Shown here: piece by piece, positions 5,922-10,627 of the stretch | How positions within the stretch are numbered: position 1 is the stretch's first letter | Layout of the letters: each line of letters opens with the position of its first letter | Assembly: GCA_910577765.1 (NCBI GenBank) | Contig: CAJTOV010000131.1 | Location: 1 to 10,627 of the forward strand | Origin: an uncultured Lachnospiraceae bacterium | Lineage (GTDB): Bacteria > Bacillota > Clostridia > Lachnospirales > Lachnospiraceae | Length of the DNA stretch: 10,627 bases | Reading direction: 5' to 3' | The notes under the pieces: model-generated | Database searches by the model: none | What the model saw: only the letters and a program-made list of their open reading frames with translations | What the model was told of the DNA's origin: nothing | Program-made: the position numbers and the translations under genes

Positions 5922-6362
5922 CTACTGGAATCTTCCGAAAAAGTCCGCCAGGGGCTTCACCACCCCGGACAGGCTGGCAATGGCCCCGTTTAACTGGTCA
6001 ATGTCAATGGCCCCGATCTTTTTCAGTGCCTCGTTCATGTTCTCCTCACTGGATACCACCATGTGGTCAATATCCTGGATCATACGGCCCAGATCTGCCT
6101 CTGCCAGCTCTGAGGAAATAGTCTCTAAATCCTCCAGCACAAGCTCCAGATGCTGGTAAGTCACATTCACCTTGGGAATGACCACCGAGCAGGTGTAGCA
6201 GACAGCCGCCAGAATCAGCAGGCTGGCCGCCGCCGTAATCTGGGACATCCGGTACTGTCTGCGGGCATATTTCTCCTGCCCGGCATTGGATTTCTCAATC
6301 CGTTCCATCATTTCCTGCATATACTTCTGGCCTCCGGCCCCTTCTGTGCTTCTCTCCCCCAT
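5922..6362 (-). CDS. Unrecognised single-pass membrane protein with helical C-terminal domain
   Basis: I do not recognise this 146-residue protein. Residues 1-40 are polar and charged (several M, E, K, R). One hydrophobic segment spans about 41-63 (TAAASLLILAAVCYTCSVVI), preceded by basic residues (K31, R34, R35, R38), which suggests an N-in, C-out topology. Residues 70-145 look fully helical, with regular hydrophobic spacing like a coiled coil or helical bundle, and end in an amphipathic stretch rich in aliphatics (about 119-146). The start (ATG 6362) has AAGGAG at 7 bases. The gene begins 30 bases after the recG stop, so it is probably co-transcribed with recG; it precedes the two-component operon by 137 bases. 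A partner or sensor-accessory role for the short-loop kinase is conceivable but only positional. Coding is supported by the good ribosome binding site and coherent membrane design. Confidence 0.75.
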   Translation of the reverse strand: MGERSTEGAGGQKYMQEMMERIEKSNAGQEKYARRQYRMSQITAAASLLILAAVCYTCSVVIPKVNVTYQHLELVLEDLETISSELAEADLGRMIQDIDHMVVSSEENMNEALKKIGAIDIDQLNGAIASLSGVVKPLADFFGRFQ

Positions 6363-6392
6363 GGTTTTGCTCCTTTTCTTCTGATTATACAG

Positions 6393-8444
6393 CTACAGAT
6401 TCAGCGTCCCGCTGCTTTTCCCCAGATATTCCAAAAGCCGTTTCCCCAGAAGCCGGTGCTCCTGGGCCCCAAAGTCCGGGTCCTCCTGAAGGAGCCGGTC
6501 CACCTCCTGGGACACCTGCTTAAGAATCCCGGCATCCGTAAAAATATCCGCCAGCTTAAACTCCAGGTCCCCGCTCTGGCGGAGTCCGAAGAAATCCCCG
6601 GGCCCCCTAAGCTTTAAATCCTCCGAGGCAATGTAAAAGCCGTCATTGGAACGGTTTAGGATGTCCAGCCTCTCCTGGGCCTCCTGCCCGGCAGCATTGA
6701 CCATGATGCAGTAGGACTGGTGGCGGCCCCGGCCCACCCGGCCCCGAAGCTGATGAAGCTGGGCCAGTCCGAACCGCTCCGCGTTCTCGATCATCATCAC
6801 CGTGGCATTGGGCACATTGACGCCCACCTCCACCACGGTGGTGGACACCAGCACCTGGATTTCCCCGGCAGCAAACCGCTCCATGATGCGGTTCTTCTCC
6901 TTCGGTTTCATCTTTCCGTGAAGATACTCCACGGATATCTCCTCCGGCAGCCGTTGCCGCAAGACCTTTGTGTAGTCCAGCACATTCTCCGCCTGGATCA
7001 GCTCACTGGCCTCCACCATGGGGCAGATGACGTAAGCCTGCCGCCCTGCCTGGACTTCCTTTTCGATAAACTGGTAAGCCTTGTCCCGGTAGGAGGTGGG
7101 CACCACGCAGTTCTTCACCGGAAGCCGGTCCGCAGGCATCTCATCAATCACCGAAATGTCCAGGTCCCCGTAGAGGATAATCGCCAGGGTCCTGGGAATG
7201 GGGGTGGCGCTCATGACCAGCACATGGGCCCCGCATCCCTTCTCCCCCAGTGCCTGGCGCTGGCCCACTCCGAACCGGTGCTGTTCGTCGGTAATCACCA
7301 GGGCCAGACGGTCATACCGGATCTTCTCCTGGATCAGGGCATGGGTGCCTACGATGATATCTGCCTGATGATCCGCAATCTGTTCATAAGCCAGGCGCTT
7401 CTCCTTCGCAGTCATGGAGCCGGTGACCAGCACGGTCCGCACATCCAGCCCATAATCCTCAGCCAGCCTGGTGATGGACTCGTAATGCTGTCTGGCCAGC
7501 ACCTCCGTAGGCACCATCAGGGCCCCCTGGCAGCCGTTTAAGGCAGTCTGGACCAGGGCCAGAACCGCCACAATGGTCTTGCCGGAGCCCACATCCCCCT
7601 GGATCAGCCGGTTCATAACCAGCCCGCTTCCCAGATCCTTCTGAACCTCTGACAGCACCTTTTTCTGGGCCCCGGTCAGCCGGTAGGGTAACCGGGACAC
7701 CAGCTCTGCCACCTGGGGCATCTCTTTCATCACATAGGGACTGGCAGCATCCTGATGCTGCTCCTTTAACCGCCGCACCGAAAGGACGAAGAAGAAAAAT
7801 TCGTCAAACACCAGCCGCTTCCTGGCAAACAGAAGCTCTGTCCGGTTCTCCGGGAAATGGATATGGCGGATGGCATAATTGTATTCGGCAAGCTGGTATT
7901 TCTCCCGCAGGGCCTCCGGCAGGTACTCCCGCACCATTTCCCCCTGGTCCAGGGCCTGGGCCACGGCCTTTGTGATGACCTTGTTGCCCAGGCCCTTTGT
8001 CTGTCCGTAGACCGGCTGCATGGACCCCATAACCGCCTCATAGGCCTCCCTGGCAAATACCTCCGGCTGCTCCATAACCAGACGGCCGTTCTTTCTGGCC
8101 ACCCGGCCCCGGAACACCAGGATCTTTCCGGGCTGGAGGGTGGCAGCCAGATAGGGAAGGTTGTACCAGGCAAGCTGCAGAATGCCGGTCAGGTCCTTCA
8201 TTGCGGCAAGAATCAGCTGCATATGGTTGAAACGTTTTACGGAGGCAGCCTTCACAAGCTGTCCCGACACGGCAAAGATGCCGCCCTCGGTCAGCTTTCC
8301 CACAGGCACCGGCTCCTCATAGGCATCGTAGGCCCTGGGATAATTGTGGATCAGGTCCTCCACCGTCTCCACGCCGATCTTCCGGAACAGGGCGGCTGTC
8401 TTCTCCCCGATCCCTTTTAAGGAAGTCACTGGCTCCTGGTTCAT
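6393..8444 (-). CDS. recG: ATP-dependent DNA helicase RecG
   Basis: A 683-residue superfamily 2 double-stranded DNA translocase that reverses stalled forks and migrates Holliday junctions. The N-terminal part opens with a helix-hairpin-helix-like stretch (SLKGIGEKTAALF, 8-20) and continues with the wedge/OB-fold region (about 50-150) that grips branched DNA. Helicase motifs: Walker A GDVGSGKT (283-290), DEQH box (386-389), SATPIPRT (412-419), the VSTTVVEVGVNVP region (533-545) and QLRGRVGRG (565-573); then the TRG/C-terminal region. Length matches the family (about 680-690). The open frame extends upstream to an ATG at 8525, but those 27 extra codons cover an intergenic hairpin, so I place the start at ATG 8444, where AAGGAA lies 11 bases upstream and the protein begins MNQEP. 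The neighbours FakA and Asp23 are the usual Firmicutes context. Confidence 0.96.
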   Translation of the reverse strand: MNQEPVTSLKGIGEKTAALFRKIGVETVEDLIHNYPRAYDAYEEPVPVGKLTEGGIFAVSGQLVKAASVKRFNHMQLILAAMKDLTGILQLAWYNLPYLAATLQPGKILVFRGRVARKNGRLVMEQPEVFAREAYEAVMGSMQPVYGQTKGLGNKVITKAVAQALDQGEMVREYLPEALREKYQLAEYNYAIRHIHFPENRTELLFARKRLVFDEFFFFVLSVRRLKEQHQDAASPYVMKEMPQVAELVSRLPYRLTGAQKKVLSEVQKDLGSGLVMNRLIQGDVGSGKTIVAVLALVQTALNGCQGALMVPTEVLARQHYESITRLAEDYGLDVRTVLVTGSMTAKEKRLAYEQIADHQADIIVGTHALIQEKIRYDRLALVITDEQHRFGVGQRQALGEKGCGAHVLVMSATPIPRTLAIILYGDLDISVIDEMPADRLPVKNCVVPTSYRDKAYQFIEKEVQAGRQAYVICPMVEASELIQAENVLDYTKVLRQRLPEEISVEYLHGKMKPKEKNRIMERFAAGEIQVLVSTTVVEVGVNVPNATVMMIENAERFGLAQLHQLRGRVGRGRHQSYCIMVNAAGQEAQERLDILNRSNDGFYIASEDLKLRGPGDFFGLRQSGDLEFKLADIFTDAGILKQVSQEVDRLLQEDPDFGAQEHRLLGKRLLEYLGKSSGTLNL

Positions 8445-8455
8445 GATTGTTACGG

Positions 8456-8461
8456 TTCCTT
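8456..8461 (-). promoter_or_regulatory. Ribosome binding site deciding the recG start
   Basis: AAGGAA on the minus strand, 11 bases before ATG 8444. It is rather far and imperfect, but no better site supports the upstream ATG at 8525, whose start would overlap the fakA stop codon. Confidence 0.45.
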
Positions 8462-8477
8462 TCCCATACTCAGACAC

Positions 8478-8515
8478 AACCGGCAGCCGTCCAGATATCT
8501 GAACAGCTGCCGGCT
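8478..8515 (-). repeat. Long hairpin in the fakA-recG intergenic region, without U-tract
   Basis: Arms at 8478-8494 and 8499-8515 pair over 17 consecutive positions (G-U pairs allowed on the minus strand) around the four-base loop ATAT. The outer arms contain perfect CCGGCAGC and GCTGCCGG. The inner part holds the 10-bp DNA palindrome CAGATATCTG (8492-8501). After the stem the minus strand continues GTGTCTGAG, with no T-run, so it does not look like an intrinsic terminator. It starts ten bases after the fakA stop and ends about 33 bases before recG, upstream of the recG ribosome binding site. An RNA processing or stability element, or an operator-like DNA site, are the main options. Confidence 0.75.
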
Positions 8516-8524
8516 GCATCGCCA

Positions 8525-10210
8525 TTACTCCACAGAAATCATATAATAGTAGATCGGCTGCCCCCCGTCATGGAGTTCCACTTCGCACCCCGGGCAGGCT
8601 TCCTGGGCCTGGGCCAGCAGGGCCTGGGCATCCTCCGGCTTTACCTCGGCGCCGTAGTAGATGCTTACCAGCTCCGACTCTTCGTCAATCATGGCCTTTA
8701 AGGTCTCCACGGCAGTCTTTCCGATGGCCTTGCCTACGGACAGCATTCCGTGGTCCCCGATGCCCATAATATCCCCCTGGTGGATCTCCATGCCGTCAAT
8801 GGTGGTGTCCCGGACCGCGTAGGTGATCTGTCCGGTCTTCACCCGCTCCATCTCCCGGACCATGGTTTCCAGGTTCTCCTCCGGGGCCAGGTCCGGGATA
8901 AAGTTGATCAGGGCCGAAATCCCCTGGGGAACTGTCCGGGAAGGCACCACGATCACGGTCTTGTCCTCCACCAGATACTTTGCCTGCTCCGCCGCCAGAA
9001 TGATATTCTTGTTGTTGGGCAGGATATAGACCGTATCCGCGTTGACACGGGCAATGGCATTGACCATGTCCTGGGTGCTGGGATTCATGGTCTGGCCTCC
9101 CTCAATCAGGTAGTCGGCTCCGATCCCCTTAAAGATCCGGCCCATGCCTTCTCCCACAGACACGGCAATAAACCCATAGGGCTTTCTGGGGGCATCTGCC
9201 TCCGCCTGCTCCTGGGCCTCTTTCTGCTGTCTGGCCATCTTCTCCGCGTTCTGGAACAGACGTTCCTCATGCTCCTCCCGCATGTTGTCGATCTTCATCC
9301 GGGACAGGGAACCGTAGGTCAGGGCCCGCTGGATGGCAAGTCCCGGATCATTGGTGTGGACATGGACCTTTACCACCCCTTCGTCGGACACCACAACAAT
9401 GGAATCCCCGATGGAATCCAGATACGCCTGAAACTCCCGCTCCGTCTCCTGGTCATAGTGGTTCTCCACCTGGATGATGAACTCGGTACAGTAGCCGAAA
9501 CGGATATCCGCTGTCTCAAGCCGGTCATTTCCCGCGGCCACAGCTCCTTTCCCGGCATCGGACCGGGTATCCTCCAGGGAGAAGTCCTCCTCCCGGCCCA
9601 TGAGACCGTCCAGGGCTCCCTTTACCACCTGCATCAGTCCCTGGCCGCCGGAGTCCACCACCCCGGCCTGCTTTAACACCGGAAGCATCTCCGGAGTCTG
9701 GCTCAGCACATGGTCCCCGTGCCGGATTACCTTTGTGGCAAATTCAATGATATCCTCTGTCTGGCCTGCCAGCTCCGCAGCCTTCTCGGACATTCCCCTG
9801 GCCACGGTGAGAATGGTGCCCTCCTTGGGCTTCATCACTGCCTTGTACGCGGTCTCCGTAGCCCGGCCAAAGGCCCTGGCCAGCACGGCCACATCGACCT
9901 TCCCGGCACTGCGGATCTCCTTGGTAAAGCCCCGGAACAGCTGGGAAAGAATGACTCCGGAGTTGCCTCTGGCCCCCCGCAGGGAACCGGAGGAAATGGC
10001 CCTGGCCAGATCTTCCATGGAAGGATCTTTCAGGGCTGCCACCTCCCTGGCCGCTGTCATGATGGTCATGGTCATGTTGGTTCCTGTATCCCCGTCCGGT
10101 ACGGGAAACACGTTGAGCTCATTAATCCATTCCTTCTTTCTGTCCAGGCTTTTGGCCCCGGCCAGAAATGCTTTCTGCATCAGTGCAGCATCAATCACTT
10201 GTAAATTCAC
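8525..10210 (-). CDS. fakA: Fatty acid kinase subunit FakA (DhaL/DAK2 domain, YloV)
   Basis: A 561-residue ATP-dependent kinase that phosphorylates fatty acids carried by a FakB (DegV-family) partner, feeding exogenous fatty acids into phospholipid synthesis. The N-terminal DhaL domain (about 1-200) has the Mg2+/ATP motif FPVPDGDTGTNM (35-46), GSLRGARGNSGVILSQ (75-90) and DSGGQGL (186-192). The middle domain (about 235-310) shows C241, H283 and H285 (KVHVHTND), matching the Cys-His-His metal site described for staphylococcal FakA. A charged Gln/Glu/Ala linker (about 315-342) leads to the C-terminal domain (about 344-561), which binds FakB in characterised enzymes. Length is standard. The start is GTG (10208-10210), with GGAGG 8 bases upstream; the frame has no suitable ATG there. 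It follows asp23 by 13 bases, so the two are co-translated. No fakB is visible in this window. Confidence 0.95.
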   Translation of the reverse strand: MNLQVIDAALMQKAFLAGAKSLDRKKEWINELNVFPVPDGDTGTNMTMTIMTAAREVAALKDPSMEDLARAISSGSLRGARGNSGVILSQLFRGFTKEIRSAGKVDVAVLARAFGRATETAYKAVMKPKEGTILTVARGMSEKAAELAGQTEDIIEFATKVIRHGDHVLSQTPEMLPVLKQAGVVDSGGQGLMQVVKGALDGLMGREEDFSLEDTRSDAGKGAVAAGNDRLETADIRFGYCTEFIIQVENHYDQETEREFQAYLDSIGDSIVVVSDEGVVKVHVHTNDPGLAIQRALTYGSLSRMKIDNMREEHEERLFQNAEKMARQQKEAQEQAEADAPRKPYGFIAVSVGEGMGRIFKGIGADYLIEGGQTMNPSTQDMVNAIARVNADTVYILPNNKNIILAAEQAKYLVEDKTVIVVPSRTVPQGISALINFIPDLAPEENLETMVREMERVKTGQITYAVRDTTIDGMEIHQGDIMGIGDHGMLSVGKAIGKTAVETLKAMIDEESELVSIYYGAEVKPEDAQALLAQAQEACPGCEVELHDGGQPIYYYMISVE

Positions 10211-10223
10211 CAGTCGGTCCTCC

Positions 10224-10580
10224 TTAATCGATCACTCGTACACCTTCCACATAGATGTTGATCCTGTCAACCTCCATGCCGGTGAATTCTTCGACTTTGT
10301 ATTTGACATTGGCAATCAGGTTGTCTGCCACGGCACAGATGCTGACCCCGTAAGCCACAATCACATGGAACTCCAGGGCAATATGGTTGTCCTCAATCTC
10401 CACATGGATTCCCCGGGCCAGGCTGTCCCGCTTTAACAGCTTTACCAGGCCGTCCTTCATACTGACCGCTGCCATTCCCACAATCCCGAAACATTCTACT
10501 GCTGCCGTACCGGCATATAATCCAATGACATCCGAACCGATCCGGATCTCACCCATCTTATTGGTGATGCGTCCCTTCAT
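10224..10580 (-). CDS. Asp23/Gls24-family envelope stress protein (YloU)
   Basis: A 118-residue protein of the Asp23/Gls24 (DUF322) family. Visible features are the beta-rich start GEIRIGSDVIGLYAG (10-24), the helix with GMAAVS (35-40), and EIEDNHIALEFHVIVAYG (61-78), followed by VADNLIANVKYKVEEFTGMEVDRINIYVEGV (84-115, not all shown motif by motif). Family members are abundant membrane-associated proteins tied to cell-envelope stress; the molecular role is not settled. ATG 10580 has GGAGG 7 bases upstream. The gene sits 13 bases before fakA, the classic yloU-yloV pair of Firmicutes. Only 47 bases upstream are in the window, and they show no clear promoter; a -35/-10 set may lie beyond the edge. 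Confidence 0.93.
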   Translation of the reverse strand: MKGRITNKMGEIRIGSDVIGLYAGTAAVECFGIVGMAAVSMKDGLVKLLKRDSLARGIHVEIEDNHIALEFHVIVAYGVSICAVADNLIANVKYKVEEFTGMEVDRINIYVEGVRVID

Positions 10581-10627
10581 ATAGACCCCTCCATACTCTC
10601 CAATCCTGAACCTGACTTAGCCAATTA

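Noticed and set aside
6384..6389. TATAAT on the minus strand just after the recG stop, as a promoter for the 146-residue ORF
   Set aside because: No -35-like hexamer at 16-18 bases and TG is not at the extended -10 position; the 30-base gap to recG favours co-transcription.
6720..7541. Plus-strand open frame of 273 codons opposite recG
   Set aside because: Composition typical of the antisense frame of a GC-rich gene; the recG frame carries all helicase motifs.
6393..8444. RecG plus DEAD-box helicase as parts of a defence system
   Set aside because: Both are clear housekeeping types with standard motifs in conserved context; no nuclease, phage-sensing or effector gene accompanies them.
8445..8525. 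27-codon N-terminal extension of recG starting at ATG 8525
   Set aside because: It would translate an intergenic hairpin, has no supporting ribosome binding site, and is not part of usual RecG N-termini.
8750..9676. Plus-strand open frame of 308 codons opposite fakA
   Set aside because: Histidine/leucine-rich shadow of a GC-rich gene; no ribosome binding site and no domain.

Overview
The window (10.6 kb) carries nine complete protein-coding genes, all on the minus strand, so transcription runs from high to low coordinates. The proteins, the clostridial gene order (asp23/yloU - fakA/yloV - recG; nudF next to a SpoIIM-like gene) and strong AGGAGG-type ribosome binding sites point to an endospore-lineage Firmicute. 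The best fit is a GC-rich member of the Lachnospiraceae (Clostridium cluster XIVa, Enterocloster-like). The genus is an inference from protein style and cannot be fixed from this window. I saw no rRNA, tRNA, CRISPR array, insertion sequence or prophage gene. No stretch above 150 bases lacks a gene.

In transcription order, the right-hand block (10580 to 5922) is a housekeeping cluster: an Asp23/Gls24-family protein, the fatty-acid kinase FakA (GTG start), the branch-migration helicase RecG, and a 146-residue single-pass membrane protein that I do not recognise. An unusually long hairpin without a U-tract separates fakA from recG. A small hairpin, again without a U-tract, closes the block. After it come 137 intergenic bases with an extended -10 promoter candidate.

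The middle block (5784 to 3091) is a tightly packed envelope-signalling module. It encodes a two-TM sensor histidine kinase, an OmpR-family response regulator that overlaps the kinase gene by 23 bases, and a secreted YkuD-type L,D-transpeptidase starting 17 bases after the regulator stop. The natural reading is a two-component system co-expressed with a peptidoglycan-modifying enzyme that may be its output. A DEAD-box RNA helicase with a Gly/Arg-rich linker and DbpA-type RNA-binding domain follows after only 24 bases.

The left block (1381 to 7) holds the 3' end of that helicase gene, a NudF-like Nudix hydrolase and a polytopic SpoIIM-like membrane protein. The 146 bases before the SpoIIM-like gene contain a weak sigma-E-like promoter match. 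They also contain a convincing intrinsic terminator that would work only on the plus strand, where no gene is visible.

Overall this is mostly conserved core genome. The points worth a second look are the kinase-regulator-transpeptidase module with its atypical YkuD active site, the unrecognised membrane protein, the orphan plus-strand terminator, the fakA-recG hairpin and the altered Nudix signature. I found no convincing new defence, mobile or biosynthetic system.
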